Below are positions 24,711 through 36,213 of a stretch of 64,000 nt of DNA, piece after piece. How positions within the stretch are numbered: the first letter of the stretch is position 1; each line of letters starts with the position of its first letter. This DNA comes from Cenococcum geophilum 1.58 (Eukaryota > Ascomycota > Dothideomycetes > Gloniales > Gloniaceae), in contig KV748178.1 of NCBI GenBank assembly GCA_001692895.1, forward strand, positions 186,001 through 250,000, written 5' to 3'. The notes under the pieces are model-generated. The model was not told where the DNA came from. It made no database searches and saw only the letters and a program-made list of their open reading frames with translations. The position numbers and the translations under genes were made by a program.

Positions 24711-26125
24711 TTAAACACCCTGCCAAGAAACCACCAAACCCACCGCATGCCCGCTCCCCGAATACACCGTCGCCTGCGTCGAGCCACTTGGCACCGCATC
24801 CGCCGAAAACGCCGTACTGCCCCCCGCCGCCAGATTCCCGTTCACAGCCGTGAAGACGGTCGCGGTGCTGACGCTGGACCCGCACGTCAGCGCGCCCGAG
24901 GACGCAATCGCGCACTTCCCCTTCGACGACGTCAGCGTGAAGCCGGACCCGCTGGCCGCCGCCGTGAAGGTCGCGCACGTGCCGGAAGTGTACCATGTCC
25001 CGCCGCTGATGATGCAGCCGTCCGTCGCGCCGCCCGTGACGACGTTCAGGTAGCCTTTACCCGAAAACGTGCCCGCGGTGCCTGTCGGGGTAGTGGCAGT
25101 GCTGGTCTTGGTGCCGGTCACGAGCGTCGTGCTGGTACCGCCGGCGGGGCTGCTGGAGACCGGGGAGCCGCTTTTCAGCAGGTACTTGATCCCCGTGGAG
25201 GGGCAGGTGGATTTGGAGCCGTCGGGGTTGGTCGCAACGAAGGTGCCGGTTTGCACGGAGCCACGCACGTCGTAATGGTACCAGATTTCGTTGAGGGCGC
25301 CGGAGCTGCAGCCCAGAGTGACGGAGAAACCGCCGCGGTTGGCACCGAGCGCGGTTTGGATCTGCGCTGAGGTGTAGGTGGCTGTGTTGGAGGGGACGAT
25401 GCCGGCGGCTGAGAGCCACTGGGGGGAGTGTGGGTTAGTGGGTGCTCTTTTAGAGATTGTGGCTCGGATATTTAGAGGGCTGTAATAAGGATAGGGAGGA
25501 CAGAACATACATCGTAAGACGGCAGTGTCTTGAATAGGTCTACCACCTTCTGGAAGAAGTCTACAGCCTCTTCCGTCGCTTGGTAGTTGGTATAGCAGCT
25601 AGGTGATAGTGTGCTTATGCAGGTACCGTGCTTTCCCCACTCGTGCTCCCAGAAAGTTTCGTCATCTCCTTGGTTATCTTTCCAGTATGTGTTCATATAT
25701 GACAGCAGATCCGTCCCTCCAAAGGATTGCAGAATGGCTGTGATATTGGTATACGCTCGGTTGGGATCACAGTTGGAATCGAAGGTGCCGTCACAGTGGT
25801 CCGGCCTGTGTATATGTTAGCACAAAGCCTCTAATGGATGCTTTATTTAAGCAATGTTTGCCTACCATAATCCATGAATAGTCCAAGAGTTTGACGGGCC
25901 CGTTGAAGGATTAGTATCCCAGAACTGCGTCTGCAAGAGCTGTCCACCTGGAGCATTGAAGCAGCACAAATCCGACACCGCAGTAGTATTCTGGCAGCTC
26001 AACTGGGGGTTCGAGCATGTCTTGGGTGTCCCTCCCAGTACTCTCGATCCAGAACCTAGAAGCAGCTGGGCGCCACCAAAGGCGAACTTGGAAATTGACC
26101 GCAGAGAAGGAATTGAGAAAGCCAT
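24711..26125 (-). CDS. Secreted/vacuolar ribonuclease T2 with C-terminal extension (Rny1-like)
   Basis: Three exons on the minus strand: 26,125-25,866, 25,805-25,511 and 25,418-24,711; introns 60 and 92 bp. Predicted 420 residues. RNase T2 signatures: TIHGLWPDHCDG with catalytic His84, and HEWGKHGTC with His141, Glu142, Lys145, His146. Conserved cysteines fit the family fold (TCSNPQLSC, CCFN, HGTC). The N-terminus has a hydrophobic stretch (FAFGGAQLLLG) that could be a signal sequence; an in-frame upstream extension to 26,263 exists but looks non-conserved. After the catalytic domain come a Ser/Thr/Gly linker (SPVSSSPAGGTSTT) and a ~110-residue Gly/Ser-rich domain, as in fungal Rny1. It should cleave RNA to 3'-phosphates via 2',3'-cyclic products in acidic compartments or outside the cell. 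Confidence 0.92.
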
Positions 26126-27141
26126 GGTCTTTGCGATTGCAGCGCGATCTGCTCCTAGGGCAGACCGAGGCGCATTTTTGTACTGCTTCAACAGTGCCCA
26201 GAAGGGCCATGCTGAACGCGGGCACAATAAGCCAGACGGAGCTCTGCAGCGCGATCCCCACACGGAAGGACTAGAGGTAGACTTCTCGTATTGGACAGAA
26301 GAACGAGACTACTAGAGATGAAAAAGGGAGGTGGTTGTATGCATAGAACACACTGTGGAAGGCAGTCCTACATTGTTTAGTGGCTGTCCAGTCAGGGAGC
26401 AGTCCGAGGCCTCATGGGGGGTTAAAACAGGGCATTGCCCAGGCATGCCAGGTGCGGAAGATGATGAGGATCGCTCCCGGCTCCGGCATGACGACCAACC
26501 AGCGGCGATAAGGTCTAACGGGGCGTGCGACAATGGTGGAGGGATTGAGGTCGTTGCAAGGTGGGCGGGCCATGGCGATCAGCGGCACTCGCCTTGGCCT
26601 GCGCCTGCAGGAGTGGCTTAACTGCTGCACGGGGCTGACCCGTTGGACCTGCTTGTTCTGGGGCGATGGCCGGACCCTATCCCAGCCAAATTACCCGTTT
26701 CACTGTGAGCTCCTCTATTTCTAGTCGCACAGATGGCTGGATACAGTCTGCCCGTGAAGCTATTAGGTCGATGCATTTGGAAAAAGGACGACAAATTGCC
26801 AAGAAGAGTATCATTCAACCCTGGGGTAATTGGGTATCTACCGATTCACTTCGTATAAAACTTGTTATCGTACAGCTCGACGAACTCCGCAGCTACTGCT
26901 TAGACAACTTATTTTGCAGTAAAGCCTTCTCCGTGCAGATGCCACGACACCAGTCTAGTTGACGAGATAATTGCCAACGGATTACAAGGCCATATGACCT
27001 GAGGCCGTAATACTACTGGAAATATACAAGACCATAGCGAACATCCTCCACACATAGCTGTAATCTATGACATGTGGACGCCTAGCTCCCGCACCGTTAA
27101 GGCAGAATAAGCCGCACAGTGACTAACACATGCAGTCGATT
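26126..27141. other. Intergenic region between RNase T2 and HAD-SAK genes
   Basis: Upstream of the RNase T2 start and downstream of the HAD-SAK stop, both on the minus strand. Short overlapping open frames on both strands show no family resemblance. It presumably holds the RNase promoter and the HAD-SAK 3' UTR. I see no repeat. Confidence 0.45.
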
Positions 27142-29021
27142 TTAATACCCGTTGTATGGCATGCTGCTGTCATCATAACTCGGATAGCCGTTCCCATGAT
27201 TCTTCTCACCCACATCGTCCAAGCTCTTATACTGTCCAGGGCCTCTACCACGGCCCCTTCCGCCACCACCTCCACCGCCACGAGAGTATCCGCCTCTTCC
27301 GCCTCTGCCGCCATGTGACGAGCCCCTCTGGCCTCCGCGGTTTCGGTGTTGGTTCCCGCCTCTGTAGCCTGACGAAACCCCACCGGGCCGCTTGTCATCC
27401 GACCCTCTAGGCCGTGAATGTTGGGGCTGCCAATTCTGCGATTGAGGACCCGTTCCGTTTAATGAAATATACTCCTCTTCGCGAGGATGCATGCGCTTGT
27501 GGTTCTTATTTGGGAAATAGCTTTCCCACTCGCTCTCGTTCGCTTGCTCTTCTTCGACTCTCAGCAGTACTTTTTCGCCTACCACAGTCTCAAACTCAAA
27601 CGCCTTGTCGTCTGGCACGGGATGCCAGTTTTGAATATGCACAGCATCCGCTGGCTTCGCACCTCTACGAAGAGCGAGAACAACTGTCGGAGTTGGGTTC
27701 TCTGAGTAGTATTTTTGAGTATGAGGGACGGGTTCAACACGTGCAGCCCAAAGTCTGTTCTCAAAGACGGAGATACCAGTGACGCGCCAAATGACCTTTT
27801 TGCCTATGCCACCCACCTTATCCAAAATGCTTCTAGGGCATGGTTTTGGTGTGATTAATATGCTGTTAGCAAGAAAGCGTACCTCACCCTCAGGTGTGTT
27901 TGAAGGCAAATTGACAAGAGCCACCAGCTTGTCGGTCATAGGCGGCGGTATCATATAGCCTGTGTAGAAGACTGTCCGCTTAATCTGGTAAGGACGTACA
28001 CCTGGAAGCGCATTCCCGCCTTTGACAGCAAGATTGTGCGTGTTGATCATTCGTTGCACTTCTGAAACCTCTGAAACCGGGTCTAAGCTTGTTGCATTCT
28101 CGGCAACTTGAATTACTTCGGCAGTGATAGGTTTCCGTGGCGTTGGAGCATCTGCCGACATCAAGGCTTTGTTGAATGCAAAGAAGAAGTCGCGGAAACC
28201 CTTCACGCTAAAAGATCTGAGCATTAGTGAAGACCACTGTTTTAGTTATAACTTACTGCTTCACTCTGTCTTCGTAGACTCTGATCTCATCCGCGTCCTT
28301 GTATGTGTAAACAATATCTTTGAGTAGTTCTTGCTTGAAAGCCATAGTGTTTGAGAACTTCTGGTTCGTTGGACCAACAGTAGGTTTTAGGCAAACCATA
28401 TCAAAGTCCAGCTTCTTGCTTCGAACAATGCGCTTAATTAGTTCGCCAAATCCACTCTCAGATCTACCGGTAAGTAAAACGTTTAGGGCATCTTTTTGCT
28501 GCATGGTGAGCTCCACAAGGCTGACCTTCACATCCGTTAGCGGGTTCCTTCCATCAATCCAGCATTCCAACCCACTATCTGCTCGTTCCACCATCCTTCC
28601 CAAGCTTTCGGCTCCTCTCTCTCCACGCCCTCGCCCGTTGAAGCTAGAATTGCAGCATCATGCCACCATCCTCCGCTAACGAAGATATCTGGGGATCCAA
28701 GCTGGCCGATCGTAGGACTGTTCCATATCTGCTTATTCGGTAGGGGGCTTGCAAACACTTATGAAAAATGGTTAGCCACCGTACATCCCCTCCAACCTAG
28801 AATGACTTACGCGTATTATCGAAGTCGTAAATGTGAATAGCTTTGATCTGCGATACACCTGTCGAATACTATCAGCATGATACTGCTCTCTCAGCCCAGG
28901 CACACTGACTAGGTAAGTCCTTGTCATCGCATGACCACCGCTTCAGCGCAGTAACAGTATGCATCACTGATCTGCCATTGCTCGTGCCGTTCGATACCCC
29001 AATGGGTCCCGATCCTAACAT
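27142..29021 (-). CDS. HAD-superfamily 'Swiss Army Knife' RNA-repair-like protein with RGG tail
   Basis: Five exons: 29,021-28,910, 28,858-28,811, 28,757-28,576, 28,525-28,257 and 28,216-27,142; introns 51, 53, 50 and 40 bp. Predicted 561 residues, phases consistent throughout. Exons 1-2 encode TVTALKRWSCDDKDLPS and IHIYDFDNTLF, the HAD motif I with Asp49/Asp51. Then come PLPNKQIWN, WWHD, a WWNEQIV block, VLLTGRSESGF (HAD motif II) and ADEIRVYEDR (HAD motif IV). This order matches the HAD_SAK_1 family, inferred from comparative genomics to act in RNA repair or processing. The C-terminal ~110 residues are Arg/Gly-rich (RGGNQHRNRGGQRGSS...), as in RNA-binding proteins. Start chosen at M29,021; an upstream in-frame ATG at 29,072 is possible. 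Biochemical role unproven. Confidence 0.85.
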
Positions 29022-29257
29022 CCTCCGGGACTGCGAAAGTATTGGTATTCGTCTTGAGAAGGCGGAGAGCATTCAACGGCTCCAGGAGCGAAAGGGAGAA
29101 AGGTGGGAGGAAAAAAAAGAAGGCGTTGGGGATGAGGGTCATGGCGTAAGGCAAGAGTAATGATGGGAGTTCTTCAGCCCTGTATATGGCCCGAGCGTCT
29201 CGCGCCATCATGCTCGTTATTTCGCCGCATCACTTCCGAACTTCTTCAACCCAGCGT
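29022..29257. promoter_or_regulatory. Compact bidirectional promoter (HAD-SAK / Topors-like)
   Basis: Only about 236 bp separate the divergent start codons (28 nearer if the alternative starts at 29,072 and 29,186 are used). Contains a purine-rich run GGGAGGAAAAAAAAGAAGG near 29,105-29,123. No TATA box is obvious. Shared control of the two genes is an inference from spacing alone. Confidence 0.4.
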
Positions 29258-30442
29258 ATGGACGAGATCGTAGGAATTGAGAGGGATGCACCGCAAGCAC
29301 TCCCACCACATTCCGTCTCTACAGCACATAATGGGTCTTCGGACGCCTGCGTTATTTGCCTTTCCGCTGTCTCAGAGAGAGCAATCACGGTTCCATGCAA
29401 TCACTACACCTTCGACTTCATTTGCCTCGTGAGCTGGCTGCAAGAGCGCTCAGCATGTCCACTATGTACGCCTTTTCACCTCTTTATTCTCTTGGTCTTT
29501 GGACTCGTGCTAATAATCTTTTGAACAGGTAATACCGAAGTCACCGCCGTCGAATATGACTGGCGCTCTCCAACAGACTTCAAGACCTATACCGTCCACT
29601 CCACCCAACCCCCACCCAAATCTACAGAATCCTCTACCACCCAGGCATCCAGGACATATACACCCTCTCATCGTCCCAACCGCCCCAGACTCAACCGAGC
29701 GCGGCCATCCTCGTCTCTAAGCCCCGACACTGCTCTCCTCCGCCGCCGCCACATCTACCAGCACGGCCTCTACTCCCTCCACGTCGGCAGCAACCGCGTC
29801 TCCCGCTACAAAAACCTCACGCCCTCCCTCTTTGCAAGCTCTCCAGACCTGCAGTCCCGCGCCCGGGCCTGGATCCGCCGCGAACTACGCGTCTTCACCT
29901 TCTTAAACCCAGACACCGACACCAGCAGCTCCAGCTCGGCCAACAATAACAACGCCAGCACCAGTGCCAGTGCCAGCGCCAGTACCACCCACAGTAGCAG
30001 TAGCGCTGAAAGCAGCGACGCCAACAGCAACACACGGCGCGCCAACAATGCCGAATTCCTGCTCGAGTACATCGTCGCGATCCTCAAGACGGTCGACACC
30101 AAAGGCAGCAGCGGGCAAGCCGAGGAGATGCTGCAGGAGTTCCTCGGACGGGACAACGCGCGGCTGTTCCTGCACGAGCTGGGCGCGTGGCTGCGGAGCC
30201 CGTACACCAAGCTCGAAGACTGGGACCGGCACGTGCAGTACAGGGAGGCGCTTCCAACGCACTTTGACGAAAGCGGGCGGGGGTGTGGCCGTGGTCAGGG
30301 GAATGGCTGCGCTGACAGGGCGGCGTCGAGAGGTGCTGATGCTGTGGTGGGAGATAGCGGGTATAGACGGTCTCCGTATCCTCAGGATAGGATCCCGTGG
30401 CGAAATCGCCAGTACGCTTTACGGCGGTACGCTCTTGATTGA
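29258..30442 (+). CDS. Topors-like RING finger E3 ubiquitin ligase
   Basis: Two exons, 29,258-29,465 and 29,529-30,442, intron 63 bp; the junction completes [15 protein letters not shown]. Predicted 373 residues. RING: Cys31-x2-Cys34, Cys47-x-His49, Asp53 at a position that is Cys or His in most RINGs, Cys56, and Cys67-x2-Cys70. A Ser/Thr/Pro-rich linker and a low-complexity Ser/Asn/Thr stretch follow. Between them lies [19 protein letters not shown], and further on [39 protein letters not shown], which resembles the Topors C-terminal block (short arm plus 'F-ARSPF-MExYDxH'). Topors relatives are nuclear ubiquitin/SUMO ligases. An ATG at 29,186 would add 24 residues. The last ~55 residues are Arg/Gly-rich and unfamiliar. 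Confidence 0.82.
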
Positions 30443-31011
30443 AACTACAGCGCTCAGATGTAAGGCAGAAAGACAAAGCGTATCCGAATGTGGTCATAAT
30501 CCCGCCTGAAAGATGTCGTCGACGCCACGATACGTATCTGTACGGTATTTACAGGAGCATAAGCAGGTCGATACCTACAAGCCCACCGGACTTAATTGGC
30601 CCGATTTCCAAAGTAGACCAACACTGTCAGCCACTGCGAATACATCTCTTTCTCTAACTAAGAGCACGAGGTTCAATATTCCCATCACAGCAAAAGTCTC
30701 CAGTTATCCAAGACCACTTCGAAGAACAGAGGTGAAGAGAACGTTCCCATAATCTAAAAAACCGGGTCGGGCACCAAACCGCAAGCAAAATCCATCCTGC
30801 CAGCTTTTAGCAGCGTTCTACATAGGTATATTAGGTGCAGGAAGAAAAAAAAGAGACAAGGTCAGGACGAAACCAGCATGCATCAACTTGTCCAAACAAC
30901 CTCTGGAACAAGAACCCCCCAACCATCACGCATCGCTCGCCAAAAACCCAGACTCTCTCTCCCTCTCCCCATCGCTCTCCACACTCTCCCGACAATCTAC
31001 CCACCGAACCC
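30443..31011. other. Convergent intergenic region between Topors-like gene and sds23
   Basis: 569 bp between opposing stop codons. C-rich near 30,900-31,010; open frames there are antisense shadows of the sds23 3' exon. Presumably overlapping 3' UTRs. Confidence 0.45.
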
Positions 31012-32849
31012 TCACATCCCCCGCCCCCGCATAACCCCCAACCCTACCACCCCCCCACTCATGCTCCCCCGCCGCTGCACCTCCACACTCTCACTCCTCG
31101 TACTATCCAGGCTGCGCCTCATACTACTACTACTACTCCTTCTCCTCGCGCGCCTCGTCTCCGCGGGGTCATGCGGACTCAGCCCACTAGCTCTCGCAAA
31201 CAGGTTCAGGATATCCGTCAGGCTGACGACGCCGGACAGGCGGCCGGACATGCTGGCGGCAGGGACGGCGGCGGAGATGGCGGGCGCGGGCGCGAGGGCG
31301 GCGGTGTAGGGCGGCAGTAGCGGCGTTGCGGACGGCGTGGCGAGCGCGCCGGGGGTGCTGGTAGTGGTCGGGAGGGGGGTTATGGGGGACGGGGGCACGA
31401 GGACGGCGGGGGTCGAGGCGGGGGTCGGGGGACCCGAGGAGGCGGGCGAGGGCATCTCGACGACCCACATCCTGGATACGCGGGGGGGTTAGTTGGGGTT
31501 TTTTTGGCAGGGTGGTAGGGCGATTGTGGGGACGTACCGGTGGGAGCGGGTGGCTACTAGTTTGGCGACGGTGTGGGCGAGGGTCGAGAAGGAGTTTATG
31601 TGGAAGACGGGGAAGGGGTCTTTGCCGTCGTTCATGCCGCGCTCGGAGAGGATGACGGATATGAAGTGGATGCAGGAGGAGCGGAGGAGGGGGAGGGAGG
31701 AGGATTTTGTGAGGAGCTGTTGATCGATTGATTAATTGGCTATTCAAGCACTCAGAGCCGGGTGTTACTCACCCTAACATCTACATGGGAAATGTTGCCG
31801 ATGACGTTGTTCTGGTTGTCGAGAACTGGGAGCGAGGTGATGCCTTCGTTGTTCATGAGCTCGAGGGCATCTGTGAGAGGTTTATCGCCGCTGGGTCGGC
31901 GCATTAGCTCTCAATTCCTCCAGCAGAGTCAATTTGGGCCAGCTTACTTGATCGCAAAGACTGAATGGGAACCAATGTTCAGATCCTTAATTAATTGAGG
32001 GTACAACTGGTCAATCGCCGGGAAACTCTTGCGGTTTTCCCAGAAGAACTGCACCAACCTCAACTGTGATAATAGACCCATAACCTCCGTTGTATTCTCC
32101 TTAACGACTATGATCTGGTGGATTCCGCTACCAAAGACCTCCATTGCCTTGGCCAGATCGGCAGTATGCGGGAGTGTGATGAGAGGTTCTTTCCTTCCAA
32201 GATCTTTTACATCCTTGAGAGGAATAGGCTTCCCTTCCCTCCCTTTCCGTGCAATTTCATTAAATGAAGCTTCATCACTTTCCGGAGGTTGTGCAAGCCC
32301 GACAACGAGCAGGAGATAGGCGTTTAGGTCGTTATAATCGAACGTGCCAATCGCGGCCGTGGAGCTAGGGGAATCGCGAACGAGGACGACATTGGGAGAG
32401 CCTGAGCCGACCAGTATCTGCAATTCCAATCAGTCCATCTCATCCTCACAGCACCGCAGCTCCCAGCTCACCTTGGTCGCCTCCTCCACGCTGGTATCGT
32501 ACTCGACAAACCGGACCTGCTCAGGATGGACGATCTCGCCGACGTGGATGGTCCGCCATTCTCTGCCCACGAACTCCGGGGCGCCGTTCTTGGTCGGCGG
32601 GTTGTTCAGCAGGTCCTGCAGCGCCTGCTGCGACAGCGACGGCTTCCTGTGAGCGCGCGGCGACTGCGGCACGCCCCGCAGGTTCTCCGCGAAGCTCTGC
32701 CGGTGCCCCATGTGGGGACTGGACGATGTCCGCAGCGAGGGCTTGTCGGGCGGCGATCGCGGCCCTGCATTCGGCACTGAGTGCAGGACCAAATGGTTCC
32801 TCTCGTGCTTCTTCGCGGGCGGCTCTTCTGAGGCAGGGTGGTCTGCCAT
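31012..32849 (-). CDS. sds23: Sds23-type CBS-domain protein (PP2A/PP6 inhibitor-like)
   Basis: Five exons: 32,849-32,472, 32,417-31,948, 31,890-31,773, 31,716-31,538 and 31,471-31,012; introns 54, 57, 56 and 66 bp, all GT-AG. Predicted 534 residues. The N-terminus is disordered and Ser/Pro-rich. The core is CBS repeats: [20 protein letters not shown], then [14 protein letters not shown], then [20 protein letters not shown] with [12 protein letters not shown], and [19 protein letters not shown] ending in [18 protein letters not shown]. This arrangement is diagnostic of Sds23/Moc1, which binds adenine nucleotides and inhibits PP2A-type phosphatases to tune mitotic entry and nutrient signalling. 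The tail is Arg/Ser-rich ([16 protein letters not shown]). A Tc1/mariner element begins 225 bp upstream of this start. An in-frame upstream extension to 32,945 looks non-coding. Confidence 0.93.
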
Positions 32850-33026
32850 TACCGCATGTGGGGGTGGTGTGAATAGGCAGGGGTTTGGTGTCAGGATGAG
32901 GTGGATTGAGAGGTGAAGGGAGGTGGAAGCGGTATGGAGATACAAGTAGGGGAGTACAGGTCAGAGGAGTGCGGTGAGGTGGTGTGCAGTTCGTATGTGA
33001 AAGGTCGGTCTGGTTTTGCAGGTTGA

Positions 33027-33052
33027 TTATGGCTGGATGGCTGGATGGCTGG
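33027..33052. repeat. Short GGCTGGAT tandem repeat upstream of sds23
   Basis: ATGGCTGGATGGCTGGATGG and flanks: about three units of an 8-base repeat, 180-205 bp upstream of the sds23 start and just outside the Tc1 left end. Probably a minor microsatellite in the promoter. Confidence 0.5.
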
Positions 33053-33270
33053 AGGTGCTTCGCCGCTTCGCGTACAGTCGCTTCGGAAAAGGATGGGTTT
33101 ATGTCAGAAACCATGATCAAGTACAGAAATTTACCGAATCCTCACCTGTTTGAACCACTTTTCTGTACCCGCGCATGACACCACCCATCCTCCATACCAA
33201 TACATCGCCGTTGCCTATTTTTTTTTGAAGCTATTTAAAGCCTATATTTTTTCCTATTGTAGTTAGCGCT

Positions 33271-34930
33271 ATGGTATATAGGAGGAGAGCTAAAGCACCT
33301 AAGAATACTATAAAGAATACTTCTAAAGCGCCTTAAGAAGTAGACCTTACTATTGAATCTGCACTAATGCCTTTTACTACTATAGAACAGTCTAAAAGCC
33401 CTTAAACCTTTCTTTTAAATATAGCCGTGTATGCTGATAGCATAACGCTATTTAGTAATGTTTTACCTATTTTATTCGGAGTCTTTAAATTCTAGGAGTT
33501 TATTGCCGAAAATGCACGTTAAGCCAGCGAATATTACGGCCTTTATTCTTTCCAGCTTAATTAATTAACTGCTATTATTATATTAAGTCCAAAGGATCCT
33601 ATAATACCTAAAGAAGTTAATAATATAGACGAATGGTGTGAAGTAGAGGGAATAATAGAGACACAATTAAAGTACGCGAGGAAGGCTTTTTGGGTTAATC
33701 TTATAGTCAAATATAAGACCGCTGCTACGCCTTTTGACGCGTCTACTAAAGCCAGAGATGCTAAAATTACTACGGCTGTTAATGCGCGTGTTAAGGCAGC
33801 GCTTTAAGCGGCAGGTTTTTTAACCAAAGTAGCGGCCGATAAGGAAGGGTCCTCTAGTAAGAATCACAAAGGTATAGTAGAGGAAGTTATTGGCAAAAAG
33901 AAGAGATTAACTACCACTAAAATATAGAAAGAGGCTGCTGAATAACGCGACCGTGTAGAAGTTAAAGGCAAGCATATATACCCGCTACTTAAACGTTATT
34001 GCTACCTTTAATAGCACTGTAAGAATAAAAAGCATGGCGTTATACACTGTCTTAAATTTAAATTAAAGCACTACCCATTATATGCTTACTACTAGGCGCG
34101 CTAGTTAAAAGTAATTAAATAGAAGAAAGCCACGCTTAATATACTAGATCTATTACTATTATTAAAGATTAGGTATAGTAAACGCATATAGAATAGGGAG
34201 AATAAAAAAGATATAAAGTTGGATAGCTATAAGCACCGTTAAGGTAACTCTAGCAGCACAAACAAATTAATTAGCTCCCCCCTAAGACAACGGCAGCGAT
34301 AAAGAGAGGCTTATACCATAGTTATACAATCACCAGCTAATCCTATTCCACAGCAAGACTAATTAGTAGCAGTAACAATTTTAATAAACTAGATGCAGTA
34401 GCAGAACTAGTAGATACTATAATAGGTGTAGAATGCTATATAGGCGGCAATGCCTCCTTCTATACGACCAACTATCGCTAATAGTTATTTTATAGTGGAC
34501 CCTATACTAAATACAAGATCCTTATTAGTGCCGTTATTATAGAGCGCTCTATTAGTTCTAGCTTCATCCTCTAAAACGCCTACCCATTACTATCCACCCC
34601 TAACTATACCTATAAGCCTACTACCTAGTAGCCCCGCCTATAGCGATATTAAACAATTAAATAGTAAGCTTAGTGCCTTTACTAAATGGCTATAAAGCTA
34701 TTACTTAGTTATCGCCAACGCCTTTACTAAAGCGGAGTTAATTTTGATTAAGGAGGACTATAACTTTAAGTTACTTAAGCACGCGCTACTTAATAGTAGT
34801 ATGGGCCATATAAAGCTGTATAGGATTGGTTTAATATATGGGCTTATTAATCGCATGGTAAACTGCTTAGAAGACTTTAGAACGGATTAGTGACGTTCTA
34901 ATACTACAGCAGAGGCCTTACTTAACGTCT
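33271..34930 (+). pseudogene. Unknown second ORF carried by the Tc1/mariner element
   Basis: From ATG 33,271 one frame reads MVYRRRAKAPKNTIKN, later EVNNIDEWCEVEGIIETQ, AATPFDASTKARDAKITTA and KNKKHGVIHCLKFKLKHYPL. It is interrupted only by TAA/TAG codons, consistent with RIP at Gln codons. A Cys/His-bearing stretch near 33,995-34,085 (RYCYL..HCKNKKHGVIHCLKFKLKH) could be a degraded zinc-finger-like motif. I do not recognise the family. It converges on the transposase. It could be a gag-like or DNA-binding gene from another element nested here, or transposon cargo. Confidence 0.45.
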
Positions 34931-34949
34931 TAATTGGCAAGCACCCTAT

Positions 34950-36060
34950 ATAGATATATTACAAAAGACTAGACCTTATCCTTTTTATACTACCTCTTAA
35001 TTCCTACCTATAAGAAATGGCCTTTTACCCTCTTATTAAACCCTTATTACTCTACCGCATGGCTTAAAAAGTTACTAAAGTTATTCTATAGATTAGCTTC
35101 AAATTAATAAGCACGCAGCCACTGCTTTAAGTTATAGAAAGAAGCTTTAATTGGATTAAAATCGGGTAAGTAAGGAGGAAGATATTAAAGTCTAACACTA
35201 GTAGTATTACAGAGGCGTTAAACTTCCTAGGTTTAAGTAAGTAATAGTATTAAATACCTATCCTTTATAGACACTATATACCTTATTGCGATGGATTAAC
35301 GTATTATTTATTACTAGAACTAAATAAGGCTATAGATAAGGCTATATACGAGTAAGAACCTCATTCTTTATCTACTTAATAAATATTAGTCCGTCAACAG
35401 CGCCCTAGTGTATTAACTAGCTAGGTATATAGCCCTAATAGGTATACGCTAGCAGTAAGCTCCATCTTTTAGATCTCTTTAATTCCGATATTCCTTTAGT
35501 AGGCTTATTAATTGGCGCCCATCTATACTTCCTATTTATTATCTTCTTATTATAAGCTGATTTATTAACAAAGATAAACTAATCGCGTCTATAGCTACAG
35601 ATTTAAATAATCTAGTCGTCCCTTAGGCCTAGGTTACGCTGCTGCGTAATTATCCTTATAACCTTTCTACTCTATTTTCTTCGCTTTAATCCAGCCAACA
35701 GTATACTTTATGCTACTATTATATTATATTCGTCGTATAGAAACCAGAGTATCTCTTTAAAATAGGCGTCTGGGCTATATATAAGGTATTTAAAGAGGCC
35801 CTAATTAGTACGCGTTTATTAGTAAAATTAACATTAATATTACTACTTAACGTTATACATCTAGAGCTTTATCTATAAGTAGTAGTGGCCTGCCATTTCC
35901 CCTAATCGGTGGATTAATCTAGCCATACCTCTTTAAATTCGCCCTTTAGCGTTAAAGAGTAGATGGAGGAACGCGGGTTTTAACTTCTATATAGAAGTTG
36001 TCGCAGCTAAGGTTAATTAGAGCTTATATAATCAACTTCTATTTAGTTAACTAGGCGGGT
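34950..36060 (-). pseudogene. Tc1/mariner transposase relic
   Basis: Minus-strand frames read INKKTINRKYRWAPINKP, ELKRSKRWSLLLAYT, GAVDGLIFI and NNTLIHRNK. They end near SSSLLTRF*SN*SFF, corresponding to the family's LPPYSPDFNPIE-SF block. This is the typical order of fungal Tc1-like transposases (SacN-x-R-x-GWAP, RWSVLPAY, DNxxxHR). Numerous TAG/TAA codons and a Lys at the place of the last acidic catalytic residue are all explainable by G:C to A:T change. Non-functional. Confidence 0.75.
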
Positions 36061-36213
36061 TTACCTATAGCTTTAAATAGAAGATAATAATAAGGCGATG
36101 GGTGGTGTCATGCGTGGGTATAGAAAAGTGGTTTAAACAGGTGAGGATTTGGTAAATTTCTGTACTTGATCATGGTTTCTGACATAAACCCATCCTTTTC
36201 CGAAGCGACTGTA

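Larger units (their letters stand above)
33075..36211 (-). mobile_element. 3.1 kb Tc1/mariner-type DNA transposon with TA target duplication
   Basis: Ends CAGTCGCTTCGGAAAAGG at 33,075 and its reverse complement finishing GAAGCGACTG at 36,211, each flanked by TA (33,073-33,074; 36,212-36,213). The inverted repeats match for about 120 bp (33,075-33,193 versus 36,091-36,211), with weaker similarity further in. The right arm shows C/T-type changes against the left. Inside: a minus-strand transposase relic (about 34,950-36,060) and a plus-strand unknown ORF relic (about 33,270-34,930). The TSD and CAGT ends are the Tc1/mariner hallmark. The element replaced whatever lay upstream of the proximal sds23 promoter. 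Confidence 0.85.

Noticed and set aside
24747-25370. 207-residue plus-strand open frame, Arg-rich
   Set aside because: Antisense shadow of the RNase T2 third exon; composition comes from GC-rich codons of the real gene.
30835-31320. Plus-strand frames of 143-161 residues rich in Pro/Thr
   Set aside because: Largely antisense to the sds23 last exon and its C-rich 3' flank.
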